Shown here in pieces: positions 44,006 to 53,232 of a stretch of DNA of 64,000 bases. Numbering within the stretch: the first letter of the stretch is position 1; each line of letters begins with the position of its first letter. A program made the position numbers and the translations under genes. Under the pieces are notes generated by a model, which saw only the letters and a list, made by a program, of their open reading frames with translations, did not search any database and had not been told where the DNA came from. Source of the DNA: Fodinibius sediminis (GTDB taxonomy: Bacteria > Bacteroidota > Rhodothermia > Balneolales > Balneolaceae); contig NZ_FXTH01000018.1 of NCBI RefSeq assembly GCF_900182555.1, forward strand, positions 1 through 64,000, written 5' to 3'.

Positions 44006-45349
44006 TTAGTTATGGTTGTTTTTTGAGAGGTCATACTCTGGATGGTCGGTTTTTAGTTTTGATAAAATTTCATTTTCGCTACAATGTTTACATTCAAGGC
44101 GATCAGTAATCAGGCGAACCCCGCGTTTAAATGTGAAATAGTACCATATCCACTCAAGGAAAACGCGCGTTTTATTATGGAAGCACATTAATTGCAGAAT
44201 GTGAACAAACGACCACATAAACCAGGCAAAAAAACCACTAAATTTAAATCCTTTAATATCAGCTACAGCTTTAGCTCGTCCGATGGTTGCCATAGTTCCT
44301 TTATCCTTATAATGGAATGCAGGAGAATCATTTATTTTGGAAGGTTCCTTTTTAAGAAGTTGGCCGAGAAATTTACCTTGCTGCATAGCTACCGGTGCCA
44401 GGGCGGGCAGTGGACTTCCGTCTTCACCTTTAACATGGGCCGCATCGCCGATGACAAATATATTTGGATATTCGGGCACGCTTAGATTGTCATTTACTTT
44501 TACCCGGTCGGTACGATCTTGCTCCACATTTAACGTATCTAACAATGGTGATGCTACAACGCCTGCAGCCCAAATGATGTTAGGTGTATTAATGGTTCCT
44601 TCGCTAAACTGAACAGCATTCTCTTCTATATTAGTAACTGGTGTGTTGAGTAGCACGCGAACCCCCATATCTTCCAGCATTTGACGAGCACGCTTGGAGA
44701 GCTCCTCTGGATAACCGTTCAGGATCCTGGGACCCGCCTCGACCAAGAAGATGCGCGTTTCGTTTTTGCTGATATTCTTGTAGTCACGCATCATATTGCG
44801 TTTGGCGATCTCGGCAATTGCCCCGGCCATTTCCACGCCGGTAGGCCCACCGCCGATGATCACGTAGGTCAGATAAGGTTCACGCAATTTGGGATCATCA
44901 ATCTGCTCAGCCTCCTCAAGTGAAAGAAGGATGCGTTCGCGAGTATCCAGGGCATCAGCAATGGATTTTAGTCCTGTGGCGTGCTCCTTCCATTTATTAT
45001 TGCCAAAGTAATTGTACTGGGCGCCTGGAGCCATGATAAGCTGATCATACGAGACAGTGCGCCCGTCGGCCAGCTCAAGACTCTTTTTCTCGGGATGAAC
45101 ATCTGTCACCTCTCCCAGCAATATGTGCATGCCCGGTTGCTCACCGATAATGGCTCGGATAGGGGCTGCAATATCACCCGGCGAAAGAGCCGCAGTGGCC
45201 ACTTGGTACAACAGTGGTTGGAACAGATGGTGATTCGACTTGTCTATAAGCGTAACATCCACATTGGCTTTTTTAAGCTGTTTGGCCGCTGTGATACCGC
45301 CAAAGCCGCCGCCTACAATAACGATATGTCGATGATTTTGTTTAACCAT
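44006..45349 (-). CDS. ndh: Type II NADH dehydrogenase
   Basis: A 447-residue NADH:quinone oxidoreductase without proton pumping. The FAD loop is IVGGGFGGITAAKQL (residues 10-24) and the NADH loop is VIIGGGPTGVEMAG (about 166-179), followed by RIFLVEAGPRIL. The Ala-Pro-Gly motif MAPGAQYNYFG and the segment IFVIGDAAHVKG bind FAD. The C-terminal tail (LMCFHNKTRVFLEWIWYYFTF) is amphipathic and should attach to the membrane. It donates to the quinone pool used by respiratory genes in this window. A decayed relative lies at 12057. Confidence 0.94.
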   Translation of the reverse strand: MVKQNHRHIVIVGGGFGGITAAKQLKKANVDVTLIDKSNHHLFQPLLYQVATAALSPGDIAAPIRAIIGEQPGMHILLGEVTDVHPEKKSLELADGRTVSYDQLIMAPGAQYNYFGNNKWKEHATGLKSIADALDTRERILLSLEEAEQIDDPKLREPYLTYVIIGGGPTGVEMAGAIAEIAKRNMMRDYKNISKNETRIFLVEAGPRILNGYPEELSKRARQMLEDMGVRVLLNTPVTNIEENAVQFSEGTINTPNIIWAAGVVASPLLDTLNVEQDRTDRVKVNDNLSVPEYPNIFVIGDAAHVKGEDGSPLPALAPVAMQQGKFLGQLLKKEPSKINDSPAFHYKDKGTMATIGRAKAVADIKGFKFSGFFAWFMWSFVHILQLMCFHNKTRVFLEWIWYYFTFKRGVRLITDRLECKHCSENEILSKLKTDHPEYDLSKNNHN

Positions 45350-45385
45350 GATTGTACATTATTGATGGTATTTGAATATAGTTTA

Positions 45386-45574
45386 TCAATGGGTCGTCCT
45401 TTCGGCACATTCTATTTCCACTTTAAAAGTTAGTTTCTCTTCGGTTGAGTTCACATTTGGTGAGTTGAGATCTTTAACCGTGTACAGGTAGTTTTCACCA
45501 TTATATTCATCAATTGATCTTTTTATCAGGTGTTCTAACTGATTAGCAGAAAGGTTCTTTAGTTTGTGGCACAT
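45386..45574 (-). CDS. Hypothetical 62-residue protein
   Basis: A short, acidic protein with a good composition: KNLSANQLEHLIKRSIDEYNGE, then YTVKDLNSPNVN and EKLTFKVEIECAERTTH. It lies just upstream of ndh in the same direction (gap 37). No recognised family. It is too small and isolated for a sure call, but a shadow frame is unlikely since no other gene overlaps it. Confidence 0.5.
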   Translation of the reverse strand: MCHKLKNLSANQLEHLIKRSIDEYNGENYLYTVKDLNSPNVNSTEEKLTFKVEIECAERTTH

Positions 45575-45619
45575 AACAGATGATGTGTTTTATGATCATT
45601 GAAATAAAGTGTTGTCATT

Positions 45620-46081
45620 TTATTTGGATAGCTCTGGCTTGTAACTGCCTGGAATATTGCGGAAACTAATGGCCAGCCGGTTCCAGCCGTTAATGGCAAT
45701 GATGGCCATAGTTAGGGCCGTTAGCTCGGTCTCGGCAAAGTGTTTACGAACCGACTCATACAGTTCATCTGAAACGTCATTCTCTGAAATCTTGGTAAGT
45801 GCTTCGGTCCATCGTAAGGCAGCGCGTTCTTTATCGGTATAAAATGGTGATTCTTGCCATACGCTGAGGGTATACAATCGCTGTTCGCTTTCCCCTGCCT
45901 GTCGCGCGTCTTTGGTATGCATGTCAATACAATATGCGCAACCGTTAATCTGAGAAGCTCGCAATTTTACTAATTGAACTAGTGATTCTTCCAATTGCGA
46001 ATTTGCGACATACTTTTCAATCTCATACATACCTTTTAATGATTTTGGTGCTATTTCCTGATAGTTAATTCGTTGTTCCAT
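45620..46081 (-). CDS. AhpD-like carboxymuconolactone decarboxylase family protein
   Basis: A 153-residue all-helical protein. CAYCIDMHTKDARQAGE (about 52-68) holds the redox CxxC and the following His of the AhpD core; WTEALTKISENDVSDELYE follows. It is of the alkylhydroperoxidase D-like group that reduces peroxides through a thiol relay, and belongs to the large subgroup annotated as carboxymuconolactone decarboxylase by domain only. It is 12 bases downstream of another member. Confidence 0.87.
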   Translation of the reverse strand: MEQRINYQEIAPKSLKGMYEIEKYVANSQLEESLVQLVKLRASQINGCAYCIDMHTKDARQAGESEQRLYTLSVWQESPFYTDKERAALRWTEALTKISENDVSDELYESVRKHFAETELTALTMAIIAINGWNRLAISFRNIPGSYKPELSK

Positions 46082-46092
46082 AATCGTGTATA

Positions 46093-46440
46093 TTATAAAC
46101 CGTCTATTTTTTCGATTTCATCTATAGCCAGAGCTGCATGCGCATATGAACCACCGGCTCTCATTTCTGCAGCAACCCAAATAGCTTCCATAATCTCCTC
46201 ATTAGTCGCGCCCTTTTGCTTAGCCTGCTTGGTATGTCCCTTAATGCAGTAAGGACACTGAGTGATGTGAGCCGAAGCCACGGCGATCAGCTGTTTTGTT
46301 TTTTCATCGAGAGCGCCTTCCTTGAAAACCTCGCTGCTGAAATTTCGGAAGGCCTCCACCTGATCGGGGGCCAGGTCGGCTCGCTTTTTTGACATCGTTG
46401 GTGTTGCGGGTGGAAAAATGCTTTCGTTATTAGAACTCAT
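46093..46440 (-). CDS. Carboxymuconolactone decarboxylase/AhpD family protein, short form
   Basis: A 115-residue AhpD-fold protein with CPYCIKGHTKQAKQKGATNEEIMEAIWVAAEM. The CxxC-x3-H core is as in its neighbour at 45620 but the protein is shorter and close to the Pfam single-domain size. It is 11 bases upstream of that neighbour, so they are an operon, and both may be linked to MetE, which lies 74 bases upstream. A peroxide- or thiol-related role is inferred. Confidence 0.87.
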   Translation of the reverse strand: MSSNNESIFPPATPTMSKKRADLAPDQVEAFRNFSSEVFKEGALDEKTKQLIAVASAHITQCPYCIKGHTKQAKQKGATNEEIMEAIWVAAEMRAGGSYAHAALAIDEIEKIDGL

Positions 46441-46513
46441 AATCCTATTTTTTTTATTTATGATTTGGTAAGTGTAAGATGGAACCCATTTTAAAGCTGG
46501 GCTTCATCTGAGG

Positions 46514-48853
46514 TTAAATTGTTTCTAAAATGTTATCACGCATATGTCGAGCTGCAGCTACCATGTTTTTAAGAGACGGTAGCGTCTCTTCCCAGCCGCG
46601 AGTTTTAAGTCCACAGTCAGGATTAACCCACAGTTGGTCGGGCGGAAGAACGTCAACGGCCTTCTCAAGCAGCTCTGTCATTTCGGCTGTAGAAGGTACG
46701 CGCGGCGAATGGATATCATAAACACCGGGACCAATTTCATTGGGATAGTTGAACTCTACAAAGGCGTCCAGAAGCTCCATCTGAGAACGGGATGTTTCCA
46801 TAGAAATGACGTCTGCATCCAGACGGGCGATATGTTCAATAATATCATTAAACTCCGAGTAGCACATGTGAGTATGGATCTGCGTTTTATCCTCCACCAC
46901 GGTTGAAGCCATCCGGAACGCATCTACCGCCCAGTCGAGGTAGTGCTCCCGGTTACCACGCCGCAGCGGAAGTCCTTCCCGGAAAGCCGGCTCATCAATC
47001 TGGATAGCCTGAATGCCGGCTTCTTCCAGATCGGCGACTTCATCTCGGATCGCCAGTGCAATCTGTTTGACTGTTTCGGAACGGGGCTGATCATCCCGTG
47101 GAAACGACCACTGCAGAATAGTTACCGGACCGGTAAGCATTCCCTTCACCGGCTTATTCGTTTGCGACTGTGCATATGACGACCATCGAACAGTAATGGG
47201 ATCAGGGCGATGGACATCACCGTAAATAATGGGCGGTTTTACGCCCCGGGTCCCGTAGCTCTGAACCCAGCCATGTCGAGTAAAGGCAAAACCCGCAAAC
47301 TGTTCGCCAAAGTATTCCACCATATCATTGCGCTCGAACTCTCCGTGTACCAGCAAATCGAGGCCAATTTCTTCCTGTTTCCGGATAAGTTCCTCAATGG
47401 CTTCTTTAATATTTTGCTCGTATTCCTCTTTTGAGAGCTTACCTTTGCGATAATCAGCCCTCCACTGGCGAACCTCTTTCGTCTGAGGAAAAGATCCAAT
47501 GGTCGTCGATGGGAATAGGTCAGGAAGATCCACATATTCCTGCTGGGCTTTTTTACGTATAGAATAGGGATTATTGCGATGTAGAATATCATCGTCCAGG
47601 TTCTCCAAGCGCTCTTGTACATCGGAATTATGCACCAGCGCCGATTCCCGCTTATCAGCCAGGGCGGCTTGTTGCGCCTTTACTTTTATGCGTTCTGTTT
47701 TTGAAAGGTCATCCCCGACTAATTTTTTCAACAGAGACAGCTCCTCCAGTTTTTGATTTGAAAAAGCCATCCAGCGTTTTATATCTGTCGGAAGCGCTTT
47801 CACGTCAGTCTCCTGATTCAGATCTACGGGGCAGTGCAGCAACGAACTTGAAGGGGCGATCATCAGCCGATCGTGTCCAATTGCTTCCGCAGCTTTTCGG
47901 ACAATATCTGCTGTTTTCTCAAAATCAACCTTCCAGATGTTACGACCATCAATGAGCCCGAGGGATAGCTTACTGGAATCATCAAGTTTATTCAGGACGC
48001 TATCCAGCTGATCGGGCGCTTCGACTAAATCAATATGCAGCCCATCGACCGGCAGCCCACAGGCCAACTCGGTATTTTCACCCAACCCTTCAAAATAGGT
48101 CGTCAGCATCAACTTCAGCTCGCTGCGGTCTTCTGCCAGCTGCTGATAGGCCGTTTGAAAAGCGACCTGGGCATGCTCTTCCAGTTCAAGTGCAAGAAAT
48201 GGCTCTTCAATTTGTATCCATTCCGCGCCCTGCTGCTCGAGCCGGTTCAGAATTTCCTGATATACCGGCAGTAGTTCATCCAGCAAATCCAGGCGATGGA
48301 AATCCTCGGAACCGTCCTTTTCTTTTCCCAGAAGCAAGAAGCTAACCGGGCCAATCAGCGTTGGCTTTGTTTTGATACCTGCGGATTTTGCCTCCTTAAA
48401 TTCATCAAAAATCTTTGTTGAACGAAACTGAAATTGTTGATCGACCGAAAATTCGGGCACAATGTAGTGATAATTTGTATTAAACCATTTGGTCATCTCC
48501 ATTGCGGCGATATCGTGATCATCATCCTGCAGCCCGCGTGCCATTGCAAAATACGTATCGATCGGATAGCTTTGATTTTTTTCATTCTCTTCGTGGAGCA
48601 GATGCCTATATCTCTCTGGGATAGCGCCGACCAGCAGGGTGGTATCGAGCACCTGATCATAGAGCGAAAAATCGTTCGACGGCACCAGGTCTATGTCGGC
48701 TTCCTTCTGTGTCGCCCAGTGTTTCACCCGAAGTTCCTTCGTGGTTTCCAACAGGTTTGCTTTATCAATATCCCCCGCCCAATATGATTCAATAATTTTT
48801 TTTAGTTCTCGTTCAGCTCCGATTCGCGGATATCCAATATTATGAGTTAGCAT
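46514..48853 (-). CDS. metE: Cobalamin-independent methionine synthase
   Basis: A 779-residue MetE transferring methyl from 5-methyltetrahydrofolate-polyglutamate to homocysteine. Two homologous barrels are present. The C-terminal barrel has [14 protein letters not shown]-like [12 protein letters not shown], the zinc ligands HTHMCYSEF (His and Cys) and [11 protein letters not shown] (Cys), plus [15 protein letters not shown] for homocysteine. The N-terminal substrate-binding part has [14 protein letters not shown]. The length matches E. coli MetE. No cobalamin riboswitch or MET box is seen. It follows the ComA-like gene. Confidence 0.96.
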   Translation of the reverse strand: MLTHNIGYPRIGAERELKKIIESYWAGDIDKANLLETTKELRVKHWATQKEADIDLVPSNDFSLYDQVLDTTLLVGAIPERYRHLLHEENEKNQSYPIDTYFAMARGLQDDDHDIAAMEMTKWFNTNYHYIVPEFSVDQQFQFRSTKIFDEFKEAKSAGIKTKPTLIGPVSFLLLGKEKDGSEDFHRLDLLDELLPVYQEILNRLEQQGAEWIQIEEPFLALELEEHAQVAFQTAYQQLAEDRSELKLMLTTYFEGLGENTELACGLPVDGLHIDLVEAPDQLDSVLNKLDDSSKLSLGLIDGRNIWKVDFEKTADIVRKAAEAIGHDRLMIAPSSSLLHCPVDLNQETDVKALPTDIKRWMAFSNQKLEELSLLKKLVGDDLSKTERIKVKAQQAALADKRESALVHNSDVQERLENLDDDILHRNNPYSIRKKAQQEYVDLPDLFPSTTIGSFPQTKEVRQWRADYRKGKLSKEEYEQNIKEAIEELIRKQEEIGLDLLVHGEFERNDMVEYFGEQFAGFAFTRHGWVQSYGTRGVKPPIIYGDVHRPDPITVRWSSYAQSQTNKPVKGMLTGPVTILQWSFPRDDQPRSETVKQIALAIRDEVADLEEAGIQAIQIDEPAFREGLPLRRGNREHYLDWAVDAFRMASTVVEDKTQIHTHMCYSEFNDIIEHIARLDADVISMETSRSQMELLDAFVEFNYPNEIGPGVYDIHSPRVPSTAEMTELLEKAVDVLPPDQLWVNPDCGLKTRGWEETLPSLKNMVAAARHMRDNILETI

Positions 48854-48887
48854 AAACGGTTATTTATTTCTTGGTTAGTAAGAAAGA

Positions 48888-48914
48888 TGCAGTACCTCTT
48901 TCAAAAGTACTGCA
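48888..48914. terminator. Hairpin between comA-like gene and metE
   Basis: TGCAGTAC at 48888-48895 pairs perfectly with GTACTGCA at 48907-48914, in the 72-base gap between the two minus-strand genes. No T run follows on the minus strand; a transcription pause or partial stop is possible. Confidence 0.5.
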
Positions 48915-48925
48915 CCAGATGGGTC

Positions 48926-49750
48926 CTAATTTTTATAGGTTAACACGCGTCCCCAAAGGCTTTTGGTTCCCCAGATACCACGTCTGAGTGTTTCTAGCTG
49001 TACGATCTGGCTATGATCAACAAACATGTTGACTTCGGGACCGTAATTCTTAATGTACCAAGCAAACACCTCCGGATCGGCCGCTTCGAACATCAGTTTT
49101 TCAAGACCGATTTCGTTGATAAATTCTGCGGGCACGTCCGTTCGCCAGGGATCGGCATTTTCGGTGATACCTTCCGACTCAATCATGATCATGTAGGCTC
49201 CGGCCTCGATAAAGCGCTTGGCTTGCTTCACCGCATAACTGGTATCAAGCGTACCTTCCGACTCAAGTTCTCCTTTTGCCGTATCACCACCAGCACCAAA
49301 CTGAATGCCGATTTCGGGTTTCGCTTTGAGTCCAGCTTTCTGGACTTTTTCAATCAGCCGTAGCCAGTCGTCGGTAGGCAGGGTAATAAATCCGGCCGAC
49401 AGTTCGATGATATCAAAGCCGTAATCTTTGCAGGTGTCGATATATTGATCTACGGCGTCTTTACCTTGCGTTAGCACGTATTCCATAAAACCACCGGTAG
49501 ATACCAGCGAATTATGGTCGTGGGCGATATCAATCAGCTCAGTCACAGCCTCTTTGGGCATGATCGAGAAGGATCCGCCGGAAAACTTCAGCGAATCCAC
49601 ATGTTCGCCCATCGTTTCCATAATATCCTGCAGGTATCGTTTACCCATTACAGCATAGTAGGGGCCGCGAATTTCTGTTACGCCTGTAGTTCGGGGTTTT
49701 GATTCTCGCTCGTTCTTGTTGAGGAAATCGAATGTTTTTTCTTCACTCAT
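48926..49750 (-). CDS. Phosphosulfolactate synthase-like protein (ComA family)
   Basis: A 274-residue TIM-barrel protein of the ComA/Hsa32 family. GKRYLQDIMETMGEHVDSLKF, GGSFSIM, VSTGGFMEYVL, FDIIELSAGFITLP and GIQFGAGGD are the conserved blocks, with an acidic IMIESEGITENAD segment near 190 and VDHSQIVQLETLRRGIWG at the end. ComA adds sulfite to phosphoenolpyruvate to give phosphosulfolactate, the start of coenzyme M and sulfolactate pathways. In non-methanogens the true reaction is uncertain. It is flanked by an MmgE/PrpD gene (13 bases upstream) and metE. Confidence 0.88.
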   Translation of the reverse strand: MSEEKTFDFLNKNERESKPRTTGVTEIRGPYYAVMGKRYLQDIMETMGEHVDSLKFSGGSFSIMPKEAVTELIDIAHDHNSLVSTGGFMEYVLTQGKDAVDQYIDTCKDYGFDIIELSAGFITLPTDDWLRLIEKVQKAGLKAKPEIGIQFGAGGDTAKGELESEGTLDTSYAVKQAKRFIEAGAYMIMIESEGITENADPWRTDVPAEFINEIGLEKLMFEAADPEVFAWYIKNYGPEVNMFVDHSQIVQLETLRRGIWGTKSLWGRVLTYKN

Positions 49751-49763
49751 AATATAACTTCCT

Positions 49764-51161
49764 TTAATTATTCATCGTGGGGATTGTGGTTAGAGAGACA
49801 AGCTCGACATCTTTTAGCAAGCCCATCAAATCTGTTACTTTGTAATTCTCAAAATTGGTTACGTGATCAATTATTTGTTCTCGAAGCTCTTGCGAGGTAT
49901 AAGGTTCAGCCAATCCTTCAAACTTTTGAATAACAGTGTCCCAGCTCATAGGTCGGGTATGGAAACCTTCATAATCATGTTTTTCAATCTCGTGTGTTAC
50001 TCCATTCTTAAGATGCACCGTTAGCTTTGTCGGCATTTCATCAGGGAAGCGGTCACTGTATTCCTCCTTGGGAGATACGTGTACCTTTTGGAGCAGTGAC
50101 TGGATATCATCGGCCTCAATGCGTTTTTTTCGATACTGCTTGGGCATCACTTCTCCATCCAATAGGGCAGCAGCAACCATATATTGAAGACTATGGTCAG
50201 CCTCTTCTTTCGTTCGCACAATGGTTTTGTCACCCTCTTCACCGCCGCCAATAATATGGTAGGCTACGTCGAAAATTTCGATTTCTATCTTTTCTACCTG
50301 ATCAGCCGAAAAACCGTGGTTATCCTTCAGTTCAATCATTCCTTCAATAGAGGATTGCGAATGAATCTCGGCGTTGTACTTTTTGATAATGGTATTAGTC
50401 ACGCGCTCAAGGTTTTCGGCGGACCAGTCAATAGAAAACTCTCCGGCTATAGAATCCATAAATCCTTTATTACCTTCAAAAACAGCAGGTGGGCCAGTGA
50501 TTCCGTGCTTTGCCAGAAGTGCCGCGTGGGTTCCGCCAAAGGCTGTATGGGGATAAGCCAGTCCTTTCCAGTTAGAAAGGGCTCCAGTTCGGGTTACACG
50601 CAGGGCGTTCAGTGAGGTACCGGCAATGGCGATTGCGTTGGCTGTTTTCTCTTCATCGAGTCCAAATGCTTTCGATACGCCTGCTGCTACGGCATAGGAA
50701 CCTTGGGTAGTATGGTCAAATCCCTTGTCTCGGACCGGGGCCTCATCGCTCAATCGACATTGAATCTGGTAGGCAACAGCCAAAGTCGTTAGAAAATCTT
50801 TTCCGCTAAGATCAGTTGTTTCTCCGGCCGCCAGGATTGAGCCAATATTATCGCTGGGGTGACAGGTTTCTCCCTTTGCCAAATAGCTGTCATTAAAATC
50901 GAGATATCGTACCAGGGCGCTATTGTAAAGAGCGGCGCGCTCCGGGGTCGTTTTCTCTCCTCCTATCAACGTACATAATTGCGATCCACCCAGGTAATCG
51001 TCAATCATTTTTCGAATGGACTGAACTGGCAGTCCCTCGATGGCCCCAATAGCTGTTCCTAAAGAGTCCAGCAGCCTTATTTTAAGCTGCTTAACCGCCT
51101 CATCAGATAAATCATTATACGTTGCACTGGTTACAAATTTTGCTAGGTCATGTACAATCAT
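49764..51161 (-). CDS. MmgE/PrpD family protein
   Basis: About 465 residues from the ATG at 51161 (GTG at 51170 possible). It belongs to the 2-methylcitrate dehydratase/PrpD/iminodisuccinate epimerase superfamily. Conserved blocks: LDSLGTAIGAIEG, NSALVRYLDFNDSY, GETCHPSDNIGSIL, LRVTRTGALSNWKGLAYPHTAFGG, KKYNAEIHSQSSIEGMIEL. The subgroup is unassigned: 2-methylcitrate or itaconate-type substrates are possible. The gene lies 13 bases upstream of the ComA-like gene, so they probably act in one pathway. No methylcitrate synthase is nearby. Confidence 0.88.
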   Translation of the reverse strand: MIVHDLAKFVTSATYNDLSDEAVKQLKIRLLDSLGTAIGAIEGLPVQSIRKMIDDYLGGSQLCTLIGGEKTTPERAALYNSALVRYLDFNDSYLAKGETCHPSDNIGSILAAGETTDLSGKDFLTTLAVAYQIQCRLSDEAPVRDKGFDHTTQGSYAVAAGVSKAFGLDEEKTANAIAIAGTSLNALRVTRTGALSNWKGLAYPHTAFGGTHAALLAKHGITGPPAVFEGNKGFMDSIAGEFSIDWSAENLERVTNTIIKKYNAEIHSQSSIEGMIELKDNHGFSADQVEKIEIEIFDVAYHIIGGGEEGDKTIVRTKEEADHSLQYMVAAALLDGEVMPKQYRKKRIEADDIQSLLQKVHVSPKEEYSDRFPDEMPTKLTVHLKNGVTHEIEKHDYEGFHTRPMSWDTVIQKFEGLAEPYTSQELREQIIDHVTNFENYKVTDLMGLLKDVELVSLTTIPTMNN

Positions 51162-51214
51162 GGGTATCACCTTTACAGGGTTATGGAAATATTAAGGATA
51201 TGATGTAATAAAAT

Positions 51215-51847
51215 TCAGTCATTGGTTGGAATACTATAAGTGCAAGAGAAATCTCCTTCAGCAATATGAGTGGTTCGCTCAGCCTTATCATTAAATAGCT
51301 TCTTGTAAAACATGGCTTCAAGTTTGCAGGGAAGCCTGGTTTCTTTGACTACTTCACTGAATGGACAATTGCACTCTTTAATGGTGAGTGTTTCACTTTC
51401 TTCATCCATATTAATTTCAGGCATGAACCCTTCTTCTTCCAACATATGTTCTAAAGCCTCAATCCTTGTATCGAAGTCCGTTTCTGAGGATTGATCCATA
51501 CGATGTTGGGCTTTTTCAATTCGATTCTCCCAAAAAGTTTTGAAGAATTCTTTTATCGTTTCATCATCATCTTTTGATTTTAAAAAACTAAGTAATTCTT
51601 TGATGAGAGCTGATTCATAGGAGGGGAATAGGTTATTTCCCTTTTGTGTTAGTTGGTATTCAAGGCTTGGCCGGCCTGGGCCGGATCGTACATAATCGCG
51701 TTCTATATATCCGTCTCGTTCCAGCTGCAGAAAGTGTTCTCGTAATGTGGTTTTTGCTAAATCAGTATTTTCAACCGCTTCATCAATCGAGATGGTACCT
51801 TTTCTCTTAATAAGTTCTAGTAGTTTTTCTTTTGATCCTGTAAACAT
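51215..51847 (-). CDS. SufR-like iron-sulfur transcription regulator
   Basis: A 210-residue regulator. The N-terminal winged helix (about 1-75; TTLREHFLQLERDGYIERDYVRSGPGRPSLEY) is DeoR/ArsR-like. The C-terminal part has ECNCPFSEVVKETRLPC, then a last Cys in DFSCTYSI. SufR family cysteines are C-X12-C-X13-C-X14-C; here C-X12-C is kept, but the next 27 residues hold no Cys before the last, so one ligand seems replaced. The cluster may thus have another ligand or a three-Cys form. It is transcribed with the degenerate RIC gene and may control the divergent ferredoxin operon. Confidence 0.78.
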   Translation of the reverse strand: MFTGSKEKLLELIKRKGTISIDEAVENTDLAKTTLREHFLQLERDGYIERDYVRSGPGRPSLEYQLTQKGNNLFPSYESALIKELLSFLKSKDDDETIKEFFKTFWENRIEKAQHRMDQSSETDFDTRIEALEHMLEEEGFMPEINMDEESETLTIKECNCPFSEVVKETRLPCKLEAMFYKKLFNDKAERTTHIAEGDFSCTYSIPTND

Positions 51848-51876
51848 AACAGTAGGATTTAATATGAATGGTCAGA

Positions 51877-52629
51877 TTATCCCGATTCTAATTTTTGTTT
51901 TACCAATGGAATGAGGTGTTCCCGTTCTATTTCTATCTGTTTTCTCAGCGAAGAAAATAGTGTTTTAACATTGTAATTAAGAATACGAAGTGTTGAACAT
52001 GCATCTTCTGGATTTTTTAATCCCTGTCCTTTTTCTTCAATAGCATCAATTAACTCTAAAATTGTATTTTGGTCGTCCTCGATAATTTCAATTCCACTAT
52101 TCACCTTTTTGATGGTACCATGTAATACTTTCTTTTTTGGGTCTTTTAGGCTTTCAAGAAGAGGAAATAGTTTTTGGCGCTGGAAGTAAAAGTAGTAGTT
52201 TAGCTTCTCTTCCAGTTTATCAAGGTACCACTGCATATTTTTTAGCCACTCGTATTGATTGCCATGTATTTTGTGGACTCGGGGAAAATCGCGGTTAATG
52301 TCATCAAGTAGCTCAGTATTTCTTGTCAGAAAATGTTGTTCCAGATACTTGCACCACTTCTGTAAGTTTTTTCCAAAGTCTGGTGGTTCTTCCTTATCCT
52401 TTGCATTTTTTTGTGCACCATTATGCTGCTGGTTCTTCTTTAGCCATTTTAAGACTTCTACTTCACTCCATTTCTTTTGTTGGCATACCGATCGCAGAGT
52501 TTCGGATTGGTGATTTTTAGGTGATAACCCAATAGAGGAAAGCAATTCTCCAGCGTTTTTTTCAGCACTTACGATTTGCCCTATTGTGGCATCGGGTGTC
52601 ATACCTTTTAGTGAGTGATTATTGCTCAT
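51877..52629 (-). CDS. RIC/ScdA-like protein with most metal ligands lost
   Basis: About 250 residues from the ATG at 52629. A DUF542-like N-terminal domain (TIGQIVSAEKNAGELLSSIGLSP) lacks the CC pair seen in the intact RIC at 60006. The hemerythrin-like part aligns with that protein, but NHH has become QHF, HLQKEE is YFYFQR, EHEHDQS is IEDDQN, and the HVHLEN end is IEIERE; only the His in RVHKIHGNQY is kept. The fold is retained, so a structural, partner-binding or sensing role is more likely than di-iron repair. It starts divergently from the ferredoxin operon. Confidence 0.75.
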   Translation of the reverse strand: MSNNHSLKGMTPDATIGQIVSAEKNAGELLSSIGLSPKNHQSETLRSVCQQKKWSEVEVLKWLKKNQQHNGAQKNAKDKEEPPDFGKNLQKWCKYLEQHFLTRNTELLDDINRDFPRVHKIHGNQYEWLKNMQWYLDKLEEKLNYYFYFQRQKLFPLLESLKDPKKKVLHGTIKKVNSGIEIIEDDQNTILELIDAIEEKGQGLKNPEDACSTLRILNYNVKTLFSSLRKQIEIEREHLIPLVKQKLESG

Positions 52630-52719
52630 GGTTATATGTTTTTTTATCAGATCGACCAATAGGAAAATAGTCATCTGTAACTATTTAATCAATTAAATTG
52701 GTAAAAACCGATTTTATAG

Positions 52720-52750
52720 TTGAAATTAATTTTTCCTACTCCTACCTTTG
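52720..52750 (+). promoter_or_regulatory. Bacteroidota-type promoter of the ferredoxin/cbb3 block
   Basis: TTG at 52720-52722 and TACCTTTG at 52743-52750 with 20 bases between fit the TTG-N17-23-TAnnTTTG promoter consensus. The start codon is 37 bases past the -7 element. This promoter could drive a long operon to about 59.9 kb. Confidence 0.65.
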
Positions 52751-52786
52751 GACTGAAACAAAGAATAACGACCGACGATAGGAGCA

Positions 52787-53143
52787 ATGGCTTACGTAGT
52801 AACTGACCCATGTATCCAGTGCAAGCACACAAACTGTGCTGCTGTTTGTCCCGTAGATGCCTTTCGGGAAGGGCCCAACTTTTTAGTGATTGATCCCTTT
52901 GAATGCATTGATTGTGATGCGTGTGTAGCCGAATGTCCCGAGGAAGCTATTTATCCTGACGATGAAGTGCCTATGGAGTGGGTAGATTATATCGAACTAA
53001 ACGAGCGGTTGTCCGAAGAATGGATGGATCACGTAATAAATGAAGCAAAGGATGCCCTTCCGGAGGTAGATAAATGGAGCGGTCGCGAAAACAAGCGTGA
53101 GCACTTGATTGAAAGTTGGGAAGAAGCAAAAGCAGTAAAATAG
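52787..53143 (+). CDS. fdxA: FdxA-type 7Fe/8Fe ferredoxin
   Basis: A 118-residue ferredoxin. The N-terminal half has DPCIQCKHTNCAAVCPVDAF with Cys at 9, 12, 17 and 21; the second cluster is CIDCDACVAECPEEAIYPDDEVP with Cys at 40, 43, 46 and 50. This arrangement and the long acidic C-terminal tail (DKWSGRENKREHLIESW) identify the FdxA type with a [3Fe-4S] and a [4Fe-4S] cluster. It is a low-potential electron carrier, often linked to Fe-S assembly or nitrogen-oxide metabolism. It is the first gene of the plus-strand respiration block. Confidence 0.93.
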   Translation: MAYVVTDPCIQCKHTNCAAVCPVDAFREGPNFLVIDPFECIDCDACVAECPEEAIYPDDEVPMEWVDYIELNERLSEEWMDHVINEAKDALPEVDKWSGRENKREHLIESWEEAKAVK

Positions 53144-53232
53144 TTATTTGTTAATGGTTATTCAATGGTTATTCACAAGTAGCAAAACCTGATAACTATC
53201 AACCAATAGCTAATAACAAAAAAGTCGAAGAA

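Noticed and set aside
48854-48925. Possible riboswitch before metE
   Set aside because: The 72-base gap holds only a short hairpin; no cobalamin or SAM riboswitch core is seen.
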